Assembly (NCBI RefSeq): GCF_900101175.1
Contig: NZ_FNFQ01000004.1
Coordinates: 1-64,000, forward strand
DNA from: Stenotrophomonas pavanii
Lineage (GTDB): Bacteria > Pseudomonadota > Gammaproteobacteria > Xanthomonadales > Xanthomonadaceae
DNA: 64,000 nt
Reading direction: 5' to 3'
Below the pieces are notes generated by a model. That model was not told the DNA's origin and searched no databases. It saw only the letters and a list, made by a program, of their open reading frames with translations. A program made the position numbers and the translations under genes. Shown piece after piece: positions 1 through 9,033 of the stretch. Position 1 is the stretch's first letter, and each line of letters begins with the position of its first letter.

Positions 1-53
1 TGCGCCGATGGTAGTGTGGCTCAAGCCATGCGAGAGTAGGTCATCGCCAGGGT
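1..53 (+). rRNA. rrf: 5S rRNA, 3' end (partial)
   Basis: The first bases match the conserved 3' third of bacterial 5S rRNA: GCGCCGATGGTAGTGTGG, then CATGCGAGAGTAGG, then the closing GCCAGG that pairs with the 5' end of the molecule outside the window. A strong intrinsic terminator follows at 62-92, so this is the end of an rrn operon. The exact 3' end is accurate to a few bases. Confidence 0.93.
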
Positions 54-61
54 TTATACCC

Positions 62-92
62 AAAACCCCGCTGCTCACGCAGCGGGGTTTTT
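62..92 (+). terminator. Intrinsic terminator of the rrn operon
   Basis: A perfect 13-bp stem (62-74 with 79-91, loop TCAC) has a GC-rich core (CCCCGCTGC/GCAGCGGGG) and ends in a run of T. It lies about 10 bases after the 5S rRNA end. Confidence 0.93.
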
Positions 93-113
93 CTTTGTGC
101 GCAGAACATGCGG

Positions 114-377
114 GTAGTGCCGGCCGCTGGCCGGCAACCCCATGGCCCAGCATCGTCCCGGGAGATTCACGCGATGCGTGGAGGGGCTCCACGCGCAACC
201 ACGGTGCCAACCAAGGTTCGCAGCTACCGAGGGCAGGCGGATCAAAAGTAGATCCACGCCTTGCGTGGATGGGGTGTTCCTGCAAAAAGCGATGCCAACC
301 AAGGTTGGCAGCTACGCTTCGCAGGCCCAGCCGGCCAGCGGCCGGCACTACCGTTAGAACCACGTCATGCGTGCATG
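114..377. repeat. Cluster of SMAG palindromes
   Basis: This gap between the rrn terminator and the chemotaxis gene terminator holds no credible gene. It contains several GTAG-headed or CTAC-ended palindromes of at least three stem types: 114-136 (TGCCGGCCGCTGGCCGGCA), 204-227 (TGCCAACCAAGGTT type, CTAC end), 248-270 (ATCCACGCCTTGCGTGGAT), 293-315 (TGCCAACCAAGGTTGGCA, CTAC end) and 330-351 (reverse of the first type). A decayed copy lies near 165-200. A short run resembling GTGTTCCTGC recurs at about 274 and 380. Confidence 0.9.
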
Positions 378-405
378 GGTTGTTCCTGCGACAAGCCTAA
401 GCAAT

Positions 406-435
406 AAAAAAACGGCGCCCTGCGGGCGCCGTTTT
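406..435 (-). terminator. Terminator of the chemotaxis receptor gene
   Basis: A 12-bp stem, AAAACGGCGCCC with GGGCGCCGTTTT around a TGC loop, lies 25 bases past the stop codon of the minus-strand chemotaxis gene. On the minus strand the stem is followed by a T run. A weaker T run on the other strand may make it bidirectional. Confidence 0.88.
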
Positions 436-460
436 CCTCAACGTGCCACGCAGGGCCTCA

Positions 461-2566
461 TCACGCTGCCCGCGACACTCCGTGCAGTTCCTGCTGGCGG
501 AACACCGACACCGCCTCGGTGAGCGTGCCTGCCTGCGACTGCAGCTCGCGTGCGGCGGCGGTCGCTTCCTCCACCAGCGCGGCATTCTGCTGCGTGGCCT
601 GGTCCATCTGCACGACGGTCTGGTTGATCTGCTCGATGCCGATCGACTGCTCCTGCGAGGCTGCGGAGATCTCATGCATCAAGTGGCTGACATTCTCCAC
701 GCCGCCGACAATGCCCTGCATGCGCAGGCCGGCATCGGCCACCAGCTGGGCACCCTCGCCGACCTGGCGGCCGGCCTCATCGATCAGCTTCTTGATCTCC
801 TGTGCCGCGGCGGCCGATCGCTGCGCCAGCACGCGCACCTCACTGGCGACCACCGCGAAGCCGCGGCCCTGCTCACCGGCGCGTGCGGCCTCGACCGCTG
901 CGTTGAGCGCGAGGATGTTGGTCTGGAACGCGATGCCATCGATGACGCCGGTGATGTCGCCGATCCGCTTCGAGGCGCCTTCGATCGCCTGCATGGTGTC
1001 GACCACCCGCTGCATGGCGACATTGCCGTCGCTGGCGGCGGCCTGGGTAGTGACCGCCAGCTGGCTGGCCTCGCGTGCATGGGCGGCATTCTGGCGCACG
1101 GTGGCGGTCAGCTCTTCCATCGACGCAGCGGTCTCCTGCAGATGCGCGGCCTGGCGCTCGCTGCGCTCGGACAATGCGCCGTTGCCGGCGGCAATCTCGC
1201 TGGCAGCGGTGCTGATCGACGCCGCGCATTCCTGGATGCGACCGACCATGCGTGCCAACTGGGCGGCGGTGGCGTTGGCATCACGCTGGATCGCGGCGAA
1301 CGCACCGTGATACTCGCCATGCATGCGCCGATCAAGATCGCCGCTGGCCAGCGCCGAGAGCATCTGCCGCACTTCGTCGACAGTGCTGCCCAGCGTATCC
1401 AGCAGCTGGTTGATGCCACCGGTCAGGCCATCGAGGAAGCTGGCGCCCTCCGCTGGCTGCAGGCGCTGGCCAAGGTCGCCAGCGGCGGCGGCGGCGACGA
1501 TGTCCGCGACGGCATTCTCCAGCTTGAGCTCCTGGGTGCGGTCATGCCACTCCACGGCAAAGCCCAGGCGCGTCCCCTGCGCGTCGAAGACCGGCGTAAC
1601 GACCTGCGCGAAGTGCACCGGGCCGATCTGCACCTTGCCGTTGTGCGCGACCTGCAGGCCGTTGAGGATCGCGCGGATGCGGTCCGGGTTGGCGTGGAAG
1701 CGATGGATGCTGCTGCCGACCAGGCGCTCCGCGTCGAAATCAGGAAAGGCCTGGCGCAACGTCGCCTGCTGGTTGCGCAGCAGTGCCACCACCGAGCGGT
1801 TCACGTAGCGGATCACATGGTCGTTGTCGGCAATCATCATCGCGGTGCGCGACGCATCCAGCGCCTGGCGGATCTGCGCGTTCTCGGCATGCGACGCGGC
1901 TTCCCGTCCCCGCTGGGCCTGCACGTGCCGCGCAGTGTCGGCCAGGGCGTGGGCCAGCGAACCCGGTGCATAGGCGCGGGCATCGGCATGTGCCCCAAGA
2001 TCGGCACCCGTGGCGATATCGCGTGCGAGTGCGGCGAGCCGACGCGGGCCATGGCCCAGTGCTTCGGTCTGCTGGCGCAGCCGCTGCGCGACCTGGCCGA
2101 GGAACAGGGTCAGCCCCGCGAGCATCGCGGCCTGCAGCAGCGTCGGCCACAGCGCAGCACCCGCCTGCGGCGGTACCAGCAGCGCGAGCGTGCCGACGCT
2201 GCCGGCCAGCCACACCGGCCAACGATCGCGATGGCCGAGCAGCACCCCCAGCAGCACGGCGATCGGCAACGCCGGCGACAGGCCGACGATGGTGCATGCC
2301 AGGGCCAACTGCAGCGCGACCAGGACCGCCAGGCCGTTGCGGGCGATGCTGCGGCCGGCCAATGGACCTGCCAGCCACAGCGCCGGCAGCACCGCAGCCG
2401 CCATGCACGCAGCGGCCACGACCTGCGGGCCACGCAGGGCCAACGCCAGGCCTGCGACGGCCAGTGTCGCGCTGCCGATCAACAGTCGACGGTCAGCGCC
2501 GCGGGCGAGTTGCTGCAGATGCGGCAGGCGGGCGGCATCGGGGGGACGGGAGGATGCAATGGACAT
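461..2566 (-). CDS. Methyl-accepting chemotaxis protein with PAS domain
   Basis: Membrane chemoreceptor of 701 residues that would signal to CheA/CheW. The first 150 or so residues form several hydrophobic helices rather than the usual two-TM periplasmic sensor. A PAS-like domain follows at about 230-350 ([13 protein letters not shown], then FAVEWHDRT). A HAMP-like linker leads into the signalling domain, whose hairpin tip is clear ([20 protein letters not shown]). The C-terminus has no NWETF-type pentapeptide, so it probably has no CheR/CheB tether. The start is supported by an AGGAG ribosome site (minus strand CCAGGAGCCTCCG-ATG). A short possible ORF (2581-2730) ends 14 bases upstream. The stimulus cannot be read from the sequence; the cytoplasmic PAS suggests an internal redox or energy signal (inference). 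Confidence 0.93.
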   Translation of the reverse strand: MSIASSRPPDAARLPHLQQLARGADRRLLIGSATLAVAGLALALRGPQVVAAACMAAAVLPALWLAGPLAGRSIARNGLAVLVALQLALACTIVGLSPALPIAVLLGVLLGHRDRWPVWLAGSVGTLALLVPPQAGAALWPTLLQAAMLAGLTLFLGQVAQRLRQQTEALGHGPRRLAALARDIATGADLGAHADARAYAPGSLAHALADTARHVQAQRGREAASHAENAQIRQALDASRTAMMIADNDHVIRYVNRSVVALLRNQQATLRQAFPDFDAERLVGSSIHRFHANPDRIRAILNGLQVAHNGKVQIGPVHFAQVVTPVFDAQGTRLGFAVEWHDRTQELKLENAVADIVAAAAAGDLGQRLQPAEGASFLDGLTGGINQLLDTLGSTVDEVRQMLSALASGDLDRRMHGEYHGAFAAIQRDANATAAQLARMVGRIQECAASISTAASEIAAGNGALSERSERQAAHLQETAASMEELTATVRQNAAHAREASQLAVTTQAAASDGNVAMQRVVDTMQAIEGASKRIGDITGVIDGIAFQTNILALNAAVEAARAGEQGRGFAVVASEVRVLAQRSAAAAQEIKKLIDEAGRQVGEGAQLVADAGLRMQGIVGGVENVSHLMHEISAASQEQSIGIEQINQTVVQMDQATQQNAALVEEATAAARELQSQAGTLTEAVSVFRQQELHGVSRAA

Positions 2567-2580
2567 CGGAGGCTCCTGGA

Positions 2581-2730
2581 TCAGCAGACGACAACGACCA
2601 CGCCGCAGCGCACGCAGCAGGGCGTGACCGGGGCATGTGTCGGGAATTCGAGGAATGCGGCGCGATCAGCGACGCGGAGACGGGACACCGTGGCCACTTC
2701 CTGTGGGTGACGGTGCAGCAGAGCGGGCAT
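2581..2730 (-). CDS. Possible small ORF upstream of the chemotaxis gene
   Basis: A 49-codon ORF ends 14 bases before the chemoreceptor start, on the same strand. Its ATG is preceded by a good Shine-Dalgarno sequence (minus strand AAGGAAGTCCGC-ATG). The peptide ends with a striking run, [13 protein letters not shown], containing four of its Cys and five consecutive Val. It could be a translated leader or translation-coupled peptide for the receptor gene, a small protein, or chance in high-GC DNA. I do not recognise the family. The rest of the gap (2731-2856) shows nothing clear. Confidence 0.35.
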   Translation of the reverse strand: MPALLHRHPQEVATVSRLRVADRAAFLEFPTHAPVTPCCVRCGVVVVVC

Positions 2731-2856
2731 GCGGACTTCCTTGCAGAACCAGACACACGCCGCAGGCCCGACCGGGCCCGCGTGCAGCGGGCGCAAGGGC
2801 CCGCAACTGGTGTATCGGCCGCGAACGCGCAGAGTGAAGCGCGTGCTCGCCTGCGC

Positions 2857-3711
2857 TCAGCCGGCGTTGTCGTTGCTGAAGAAGCGCAGGATCACTTCGG
2901 CGACCCGCGCCGGATCCTCCATGTGCAGGTGATGGTTGCCGGGAAACACCGCCAGCCGTCCATCGCGCAGGTGCCGCAGGCGATCGCTGCGCATCGGTTC
3001 GGGATAGTAGGGCTGCGCGGGAGTGGCGTAGATCACCTGCGTCGGGCAGGTGATCGCCTGCAGCAGGTTGTCGATCTGGCCCTCGCTGAGGCGGATCGCC
3101 GTGGGCAGCATCAACCGTGGATCACTGCACCAGCGATAGCCACCCTCGACGGGCTCCACGCCACGCTCGACCAGCAGCCGCGCGCAGTGTTCGCTGAGCT
3201 GGTTGGTCATCATCCGCGCGCGGATCGGCGCGGCGAGGTCGGGGAACACGCGCAGCTGCTTGCGTGCCAGCGCCCGCGTCGCGTTCACGTGTTCGCGCAG
3301 GCGATGCGCGGTGTCCTCTTCGGGGCCACGCAGGCCACCGAGTGCTTCGATCGCCACCAGGCGCTCGACGCGATCACTGACGGCGGCGGTGAGGCTGGCG
3401 ATGCCGGCGCCCATCGAATGGCCGAGCAGGCTGAAGCGGTCCCAGCCCAACGCGTCGGCGACGTCGAGTACGTGGCAGATGGCAGCGGCCGTGGTGTAGC
3501 TTGCGCCGGCCGGAAGATGGGCGCTGTGGCCGTGGCCAGGCAGGTCGACCGCCACCAGCTGCAACGACGGGAGGTGCGGGGCCAGCGGCACGAAGCTGGC
3601 GGCGTTGTCGAGCCAGCCATGCAGGGCCAGCACGCGCGGGCCGTCACCGGCGGTGCGCAGGCCGGCGACGCGTGCGCCCCCGACCTGGAGTTCAAACGGT
3701 TGCAGACTCAT
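2857..3711 (-). CDS. Alpha/beta hydrolase
   Basis: A 284-residue alpha/beta-hydrolase-fold enzyme with no signal peptide, so probably cytoplasmic. Visible elements are the oxyanion segment LHGWLDN (about 30-36), the nucleophile elbow GHSMG with Ser99, and a C-terminal histidine region [10 protein letters not shown]. The start used here overlaps the hemH stop in an ATGA junction (ATG at 3711-3709, hemH TGA at 3710-3708), which argues for translational coupling and against longer in-frame starts inside hemH. The substrate is unknown; esterase or lipase-like hydrolysis of a small ester is the general expectation of the family. Confidence 0.9.
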   Translation of the reverse strand: MSLQPFELQVGGARVAGLRTAGDGPRVLALHGWLDNAASFVPLAPHLPSLQLVAVDLPGHGHSAHLPAGASYTTAAAICHVLDVADALGWDRFSLLGHSMGAGIASLTAAVSDRVERLVAIEALGGLRGPEEDTAHRLREHVNATRALARKQLRVFPDLAAPIRARMMTNQLSEHCARLLVERGVEPVEGGYRWCSDPRLMLPTAIRLSEGQIDNLLQAITCPTQVIYATPAQPYYPEPMRSDRLRHLRDGRLAVFPGNHHLHMEDPARVAEVILRFFSNDNAG

Positions 3712-4670
3712 GCCAGCGAGGACACGGCCAGCCGCGCCAGCGCGCGCGCGTGCGCCGGATCGGCGTTGAGGCATGGAATGTAGCGCATCGTTGCGCCGCG
3801 CTCGGCCAGCGTTTCGGTGAAGCCCAGCGCGACCTCTTCCAGCGTTTCCAGGCAGTCGGTGGCGAATCCGGGGCAGACCACATCGATCTGCTTCACGCCG
3901 GATTCGGCCAGCGCCCACAGGCTGGGTTCGGCATACGGCTGCAGCCAGCGCTCGCGGCCGAAGCGCGACTGGTAACCCATTTGCCAGTCGTCCTTGCCCA
4001 GGCCCAGTGCGTGGGCGATGGCCTGCGCGCTGGCCGCACAGCGCTGCGGATACGGATCACCCGCGTCGGCCAGGCGCTGCGGGATGCCGTGGAAGGAGAA
4101 CATCAGCTTCTGGCCGCGGCCGTGCTGTTCCCAGTAGCGGCGGATCGAGCCGGCAACGGCCTCGACCCAGCCCGGGTCGACCGAGTAGTCGCGTACCAGG
4201 CTGACGGTCACGCCCGGGTTGCGCCGCTGCCAGGCATCGACCCGGTCCTCGACCGAGGCGGTGGTGGTGGTGGAGTACTGCGGGTACAGCGGCAGCACCA
4301 CGATGCGGCGTGCGCCTTCGGCGGCGAGGCGGTCGAGCTCGCCGGCCAGTGCCGGTTCGCCGTAGCGCATCGCATGGCGGACCTTCAGCGTCGGCAGCAG
4401 GGACTGCATCGCCTCCGCCAGTTGACGGGTATGAACCATCAACGGCGACCCGTCCGGTAGCCAGACCTGCGCATACTTGGCCGCGGACCGGCCGCTGCGC
4501 AGCGGCAGGATCAGGCCGCGCAGCAGCGGCTGCCACAGCAGCGCCGGAATCGCGACCACACGGGGATCGGACAGGAATTCGGCCAGGTAACGACGTACGG
4601 CGGGGGCCGTCGGCGTCTCGGGCGTGCCTAGGTTGACCGCCAGCACGGCGGTATCGGGTGCGTCGAGCAT
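3708..4670 (-). CDS. hemH: Ferrochelatase
   Basis: Inserts Fe(II) into protoporphyrin IX in the last step of protohaem synthesis. The 320-residue length and whole sequence fit bacterial ferrochelatase: N-terminal [10 protein letters not shown], the catalytic-His segment FSFHGIP (His194) and the acidic segment TDCLETLEE (Glu275). No signal peptide is present; the enzyme is cytoplasmic or peripheral on the membrane. It is first in a two-gene unit with the alpha/beta hydrolase. A -10-like GACAAT lies exactly 6 nt before the ATG with no ribosome site, so the mRNA is probably leaderless. The following divergent gene starts at 4835. Confidence 0.97.
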   Translation of the reverse strand: MLDAPDTAVLAVNLGTPETPTAPAVRRYLAEFLSDPRVVAIPALLWQPLLRGLILPLRSGRSAAKYAQVWLPDGSPLMVHTRQLAEAMQSLLPTLKVRHAMRYGEPALAGELDRLAAEGARRIVVLPLYPQYSTTTTASVEDRVDAWQRRNPGVTVSLVRDYSVDPGWVEAVAGSIRRYWEQHGRGQKLMFSFHGIPQRLADAGDPYPQRCAASAQAIAHALGLGKDDWQMGYQSRFGRERWLQPYAEPSLWALAESGVKQIDVVCPGFATDCLETLEEVALGFTETLAERGATMRYIPCLNADPAHARALARLAVSSLA

Positions 4671-4676
4671 GGGAGC

Positions 4677-4682
4677 ATTGTC
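4677..4682 (-). promoter_or_regulatory. Putative -10 box of a leaderless hemH transcript
   Basis: On the minus strand GACAAT is followed by GCTCCC and then the hemH ATG. With normal sigma-70 spacing, transcription would begin at or next to the A of the start codon. Confidence 0.5.
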
Positions 4683-4834
4683 GCCGATCCGGCGCCGCGC
4701 CGGGATGCAGGGTTCGGATGGCCGGCATAGGCCGCGTCAATGCGGGCAGGCAACGCTCATTGGCGATTCATGACAACGCCACTAATTTCAGTCACTTGCT
4801 ATATCTTCCTATGGACTGACTTCTGGAGCCTGCC

Positions 4835-5722
4835 ATGCGTCGCCCGATCCAAGCCCTGCTGATCGCCGCCAGCCTGCTGTCCAGCCAGGCCATGGCCGGA
4901 CCGCAGGAAGACCAGCGCGCCCGCAACGCCGTGCGCGTGCTGGCCGAAATCCAGGAAATCCCTGAACAGGGTATTCCGGACAAATTGCTCGACGAAGGCC
5001 GCGCAGTCATCGTCATTCCCGACACGATCAAGGCCGGCCTGGTCATTGGCGGTCGTCGCGGCCACGGCCTGATGTCGGTGCGCATGCCCAATGGCGCGTG
5101 GTCGAGCCCGGTGTTCGTCAAGCTGACCGGTGGCAGCATCGGCTTCCAGGCCGGCGTCCAGTCTTCGGACGTGGTGCTGGTGTTCCGCAACGACCGCAGC
5201 CTGGACAACCTGGTCAACGGTAAATTCACCCTCGGTGCCGATGCCGGCGTTGCCGCCGGCCCGGTGGGCCGCAATGCCGCGGCGGCCACCGACGGCCAGC
5301 TGAAGGCCGAGATCTGGTCGTGGTCGCGCGCCCGCGGGCTGTTCGCCGGTGTCGCCCTGGATGGCGCGGTGCTGCAGATCGACGATGCCGCCAACCTGGA
5401 GGCCTACGGCAGCAACACCACGCCGCGGATGATCTTCGAAGGGCGGGTTGCCGGTTCCCCGTCGATGGACGTGGTCGCCTTCCGCGATCGCCTGGAGGAG
5501 GCCACCTACGCCGCGCGCAACAACCGCAACGGCACGGCTGGCACTGCGCCGCGTCCGGCCCCGGCGGCGGCTCCTGTGCCTGTTCAGGCAGCCCCTGCGG
5601 CCCCGGCCGAAGCGACCACTGCGCCGCTGCAGAACGTGCCGCAGACGCCGCCGCCGCAGCAGCAGGGCTTCCAGCCGGTCAACGACGGCGAAATCCGCAC
5701 GGAAACGCTGGGCGGGAACTGA
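4835..5722 (+). CDS. SYLF/Ysc84-domain lipid-binding protein, exported
   Basis: A 295-residue protein with a clear signal peptide (MRRPIQALLIAASLLSSQAMA, cleavage near AMA-GP). Residues about 25-215 match the SYLF (Ysc84) domain: PDTIKAGLVIGGRRGHGLMS, then SIGFQAGVQSSDVVLVF, then a glycine-rich LGADAGVAAGPVGR. The family is linked to phosphoinositide or lipid binding in eukaryotes; the bacterial role is unclear. The last 80 residues are a low-complexity Pro/Ala/Gln tail (PAAAPVPVQAAPAAPAEA and similar), probably disordered. Upstream there is an AT-rich stretch with CTATATC and a TGGAGCC ribosome site. The tat operon follows 75 bases downstream. Confidence 0.88.
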   Translation: MRRPIQALLIAASLLSSQAMAGPQEDQRARNAVRVLAEIQEIPEQGIPDKLLDEGRAVIVIPDTIKAGLVIGGRRGHGLMSVRMPNGAWSSPVFVKLTGGSIGFQAGVQSSDVVLVFRNDRSLDNLVNGKFTLGADAGVAAGPVGRNAAAATDGQLKAEIWSWSRARGLFAGVALDGAVLQIDDAANLEAYGSNTTPRMIFEGRVAGSPSMDVVAFRDRLEEATYAARNNRNGTAGTAPRPAPAAAPVPVQAAPAAPAEATTAPLQNVPQTPPPQQQGFQPVNDGEIRTETLGGN

Positions 5723-5797
5723 CTTTCGTCACGCGCGCCGGCTAACAGCCGGTGCGCTATGCTCGACAGCCTGATCACTAACGTAACGAGCGTCTTT

Positions 5798-6025
5798 ATG
5801 GGCAGTTTCAGCATCTGGCATTGGTTGGTCGTGCTGGCCATCGTCCTGCTGGTGTTCGGCACCAAGCGCCTGACCAGCGGCGCCAAGGACCTCGGTTCGG
5901 CGGTCAAGGAATTCAAGAAGGGCATGCGCGACGACGACAAGCCGAACGCGCAGCTGGGCGATGAATCGCGCAGCCAGGACGCCTCGCGCACCGCGCAGGA
6001 CGAGCACGACCGCAGCCCTCGCTGA
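5798..6025 (+). CDS. tatA: Twin-arginine translocase subunit TatA
   Basis: Pore-forming subunit of the Tat system for export of folded proteins. The 75 residues begin with the N-terminal membrane helix [21 protein letters not shown], followed by an amphipathic helix ([16 protein letters not shown]) and a short charged tail, as in TatA. I chose the ATG at 5798, the family-standard MGSFSIWHW start, over an in-frame ATG at 5759. TATGCT at 5757-5762 is a plausible -10 for the operon. tatB starts 15 bases after the stop. Confidence 0.96.
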   Translation: MGSFSIWHWLVVLAIVLLVFGTKRLTSGAKDLGSAVKEFKKGMRDDDKPNAQLGDESRSQDASRTAQDEHDRSPR

Positions 6026-6040
6026 TCCGGAGCGGTCGCG

Positions 6041-6493
6041 GTGTTTGATATCGGCTTCAGCGAACTGCTGGTGATCGCGGTGGTCGCCCTGGTGGTGCTC
6101 GGTCCCGAGCGCCTGCCCAAGGCGGCCCGCTTCGCCGGCCTGTGGGTACGGCGTGCCCGCAACCAGTGGGATTCGGTGAAACAGGAACTGGAACGCGAAC
6201 TGCAGGCCGAAGAGATCAAGCGGCAGATGCAGGACGTGCGCCAGGGCATGCAGGACACCGAGAACCAGTTGCGTGCCAGCGGCGAGGCACTGCGTCGCGA
6301 AGCCCAGCAGGCGCAGCGGCAGGGCGATGAGCTGGTACAGGAAGTACGCGCACCCGCGCAGGCGGACGTTCCGCCGCACCTGGGCGGGCCTGCCGCGGAG
6401 GCACCCGCACAGGAGCCTGCTGCACCCGACGCGACCACCGCCGCTGACGCCGGTGCGGTGGCGCCGACGCAGCGCACGGAGCGCCAGCCATGA
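6041..6493 (+). CDS. tatB: Twin-arginine translocase subunit TatB
   Basis: Substrate-receptor partner of TatC. It starts with GTG ([25 protein letters not shown], encoded as MFDIGF), preceded by GGAG at 6029-6032. The single membrane helix with LGPERLP is diagnostic of TatB rather than TatA. A long, highly charged amphipathic or coiled region follows (about 45-105), then an Ala/Pro-rich tail. At 150 residues it has normal length. The stop overlaps the tatC start (ATGA at 6490-6493), indicating coupled translation. Confidence 0.96.
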   Translation: MFDIGFSELLVIAVVALVVLGPERLPKAARFAGLWVRRARNQWDSVKQELERELQAEEIKRQMQDVRQGMQDTENQLRASGEALRREAQQAQRQGDELVQEVRAPAQADVPPHLGGPAAEAPAQEPAAPDATTAADAGAVAPTQRTERQP

Positions 6494-7239
6494 GCGAACA
6501 GGATTTCGGCGAGAGCTCGCTGGTCGAACATCTGGTGGAACTGCGCGGCCGTCTGGTGCGCGCCCTGCTTGGCCTGGGCGTGGTGCTGCTGGCGCTGCTG
6601 CCGTTCACCCAGAAACTCTACAACGCCCTGGCCGAACCTCTGGTCTCGCAGCTGCCCAATGGGCAGACGATGATCGCGACCAATCCGGCCGGCGCCTTCT
6701 TCGCGCCCTTGAAGCTGACGTTCTTCGTGGCCCTGTTCGTGGCGGTGCCGTGGCTGCTGTACCAGCTGTGGGCCTTCGTCGCCCCGGGGCTGTATGCGCG
6801 TGAGAAGCGCCTGGCGGTGCCGCTGCTGGTGTCTTCGGTACTGCTGTTCTACACCGGCTGTGCCTTCGCCTACTTCCTGGTGCTGCCGGCGGTGTTCCAT
6901 TTCCTGACCACCTTCAGCCCCGACGTGATCGCGATCACCCCGGATGCGAACGCCTACCTGGATTTCGTGCTGGCGATCTTCTTCGCCTTCGGTGGCAGTT
7001 TCGAACTGCCGGTGGCGATGGTGATCCTGGTCCTGCTGGGCTGGGTGACGCCGCAGCAGTTCAAGGAAGGCCGCGGCTACGCGATCGTCGGCATCTTCGT
7101 GCTGGCAGCGGTGCTGACTCCGCCGGACGTGGTCTCGCAGCTGATGCTGGCGATCCCGATGTGCCTGCTCTACGAGCTGGGCATTCACGCCGCACGCTGG
7201 CTGGTGCCGTCATCGGCAGTCAAGAAGCCCGCCGCCTGA
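6490..7239 (+). CDS. tatC: Twin-arginine translocase subunit TatC
   Basis: Multi-spanning core of the Tat translocase; binds the twin-arginine signal. The 249 residues include the N-terminal signature [17 protein letters not shown], the [19 protein letters not shown] segment and six predicted membrane helices ending in [12 protein letters not shown]. It is the last gene of tatABC. Seven bases after the stop a long perfect inverted repeat (7246-7321) separates it from the convergent gene. Confidence 0.97.
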   Translation: MSEQDFGESSLVEHLVELRGRLVRALLGLGVVLLALLPFTQKLYNALAEPLVSQLPNGQTMIATNPAGAFFAPLKLTFFVALFVAVPWLLYQLWAFVAPGLYAREKRLAVPLLVSSVLLFYTGCAFAYFLVLPAVFHFLTTFSPDVIAITPDANAYLDFVLAIFFAFGGSFELPVAMVILVLLGWVTPQQFKEGRGYAIVGIFVLAAVLTPPDVVSQLMLAIPMCLLYELGIHAARWLVPSSAVKKPAA

Positions 7240-7245
7240 AAAGCC

Positions 7246-7321
7246 AAAAGGGGACGGAGGGGATTAAGTCGTTAGCTGCACACACTGGGCATAAACGACT
7301 TAATCCCCTCCGTCCCCTTTT
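7246..7321. repeat. Perfect 28-bp inverted repeat between convergent genes
   Basis: Arms 7246-7273 and 7294-7321 are exact reverse complements; the left arm begins AAAAGGGGACGGAGGGGATT and ends AAGTCGTT. The loop is 20 bases. It fills the whole space between the tatC stop and the stop of the convergent membrane-protein gene, so it can act as a bidirectional terminator (A tract on one side, T tract on the other). It is unrelated in sequence to the SMAG stems. Confidence 0.9.
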
Positions 7322-7325
7322 CCCA

Positions 7326-8237
7326 TCAGGCGTGGAAGATGTCGCTCGAGGTCGGGGTGGTCGGGATCGGCGGTGCGGCGCGGCTGCCACGGTGCACGAA
7401 CATCTGCTTCCACGCGGCATAGACCGCGCCGACATACAGCGGCATCAGCACCGTGGTCAGCACCAGCTGCGCGATGAAGGCGGCCGCCAGCGGGCCACCG
7501 ATCAGCATCGCGATCTGGATCACGATCACGAACAGGATGTAGATGCAGAACGCGGCGATCAGGCCAAGCACGGCGAACACGATCATCGCGCCGATGTTCT
7601 CGATGCAGCCCTGCAGGCTCAGGCGCAGCGCGTGCATGCCGCTCTGCTTGTCGAACACCACCAGCGCCGGCTGGGTGAACATTGCCAGCGACAGTGCGAC
7701 CGCGCTCAGGAACACCAGCAGCATCCACAGTGCGATGCGCTTGGCCGGCAGGTTGGCCACCAGCGCCGCGGCATCGTCCGGCTTGATCTGCTGGCCACTG
7801 CGGCTGATCTCTTCCATCTTGGTCATGACCTCGCTGAAGGCGGTGAAGCCTTCGCGGCCGATCATCAGAAACAGCAGCGCGCCCAGCAGCAGCACCGCCA
7901 GCACCTGGATCGCCAGCGGCACCAGCAGGTGGCTGACGCGGTGGTCGCGGATCGGCTGCAGCAGGTGCGAGGACAGGCCCGGGCGGCCTTCGTCGATCTC
8001 ACCCACGGCGTACAGCATGCCGCCGAACATGATCGGCGAGATGGCCAGGGTCATCAGCTGCACGGCCATGCCGGCGGCGCCGGGAATCAGCGTCGACAAC
8101 AGCGTGACCACCCAGCTCACCAGCAGCCAGGCCAGGCCGATCCGGGCCAGCTGCAGCGGCGCACGCCGGTACAGCGAGAACGTATCCAGCAACCACTGGG
8201 CGCCCGCCGAGGCCGGCAGCTTGCGAATCTCTTTCAT
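7326..8237 (-). CDS. BPSS1780-like multi-pass membrane protein
   Basis: About 303 residues with an N-terminal amphipathic motif (KLPASAGAQWLLDTFSLYRR) resembling the BPSS1780 family, then several long hydrophobic helices (LARIGLAWLLVSWVVTLLS, LAISPIMFGGMLYAVGEI, LAIQVLAVLLLGALLFLMI and others). It is an inner-membrane protein of unknown function. ATG at 8237 is used; a second ATG two codons upstream (8243) is equally possible, and no good ribosome site distinguishes them. A GATAAT box on the minus strand at 8291-8286 could be the -10. Confidence 0.8.
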   Translation of the reverse strand: MKEIRKLPASAGAQWLLDTFSLYRRAPLQLARIGLAWLLVSWVVTLLSTLIPGAAGMAVQLMTLAISPIMFGGMLYAVGEIDEGRPGLSSHLLQPIRDHRVSHLLVPLAIQVLAVLLLGALLFLMIGREGFTAFSEVMTKMEEISRSGQQIKPDDAAALVANLPAKRIALWMLLVFLSAVALSLAMFTQPALVVFDKQSGMHALRLSLQGCIENIGAMIVFAVLGLIAAFCIYILFVIVIQIAMLIGGPLAAAFIAQLVLTTVLMPLYVGAVYAAWKQMFVHRGSRAAPPIPTTPTSSDIFHA

Positions 8238-8286
8238 GGACATCCGGGAAGGACAGGAGGGGCCGGGCGCTTGCCCGTGCCGCCGA

Positions 8287-9033
8287 TTATCCCTGTTTTG
8301 CCGCCGGCTGGGCTGAAGACAGCCGCGCCTGGCGAACGAAGCGGCGCAGCAGCTGGCGGGCCAGCGGTGCGGCGCTGACCGCGCGCTCGATGCTGCGGGC
8401 GCAGCCGCCATGGCGGCCGATGCAGTCGGCGCGGGCACGCACGTAGCCGCGCATGTGGTGGGTGGCGAACTCGGGGTGGAACTGTACGCCCCAGGCCTGG
8501 CGCCCCCAGCGGAAGGCATGGCAGCCATCCAGCGGCGAGCGTGCCAGCACTTCGGCGCCGTCCGGCGCGCGCAGCACGGTCTGCAGGTGGGTCGCGTGGG
8601 CGGCAAAGTGCTGCGGCAGGCCCTGGAACAGCGGGTCCTGCGCCGCCTGCGGCTGCAGCTCCAGTTCGATCGTGCCTGACTCGCGGCCGGCCGGGTTGTA
8701 GGCCACCTCGCCGCCCAGCGCGTGCGCCAGCAGCTGGTGGCCATAGCAGATGCCGAACACCGGCAGGCCGGCGTGGGCGGTCTGGCGCAGCCATGCGGCG
8801 CTGCGCTCACTCCATTCGGCGTGGTCGGTGACGAAGGCGGCCGAGCCGGTCACCAGCACGCCGGCGAAGGCGTGCGGATCGGGCAGTGCGCCGCCGTGTT
8901 CGACGTCGACCACCACGGTCTGGTGTTCTTCCAGCCCGGCGGCCACGCGGATCCAGTGCGGAAAGCGCCCGTAGCGGCGCAGCGACGGCACCGGGCGGCC
9001 GGTTTCAAGGATCAGGAACGGGGCTGGGTTCAT
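8287..9033 (-). CDS. Class I glutamine amidotransferase (GMP-synthase-like)
   Basis: A 248-residue stand-alone glutaminase domain. The nucleophile motif GICYGHQ places Cys96, and the catalytic His/Glu pair is in VQFHPEF (His186, Glu188). These elements match GMP-synthase-like GATase domains lacking the synthetase half, a group acting on gamma-glutamyl or related amide substrates; the true substrate is not known here. Its first 29 bases overlap the 3' end of the upstream ATPase gene in another frame, so the two are probably cotranscribed. No signal peptide. Confidence 0.88.
   Translation of the reverse strand: MNPAPFLILETGRPVPSLRRYGRFPHWIRVAAGLEEHQTVVVDVEHGGALPDPHAFAGVLVTGSAAFVTDHAEWSERSAAWLRQTAHAGLPVFGICYGHQLLAHALGGEVAYNPAGRESGTIELELQPQAAQDPLFQGLPQHFAAHATHLQTVLRAPDGAEVLARSPLDGCHAFRWGRQAWGVQFHPEFATHHMRGYVRARADCIGRHGGCARSIERAVSAAPLARQLLRRFVRQARLSSAQPAAKQG

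Noticed and set aside
114..351. Repeated palindromes considered as a CRISPR array
   Set aside because: Unit spacing and sequence vary, spacers are not uniform, units are GTAG-headed palindromes scattered through the window, and no cas genes are present.
443..2710. Very long open frame on the plus strand opposite the chemoreceptor gene (similar ones opposite glyS, crbS, tamB, acs-dcaP, MFS and czcA)
   Set aside because: They are antisense shadows of genuine genes in high-GC DNA, with Arg/Gln/His-rich low-complexity translations and no recognisable domains or ribosome sites.
7326..8810. Longer 494-codon reading of the BPSS1780-like gene
   Set aside because: The extra N-terminal part overlaps the amidotransferase gene antiparallel in frame content and lacks hydrophobic or domain structure; the protein clearly begins at KEIRKLPASAG.
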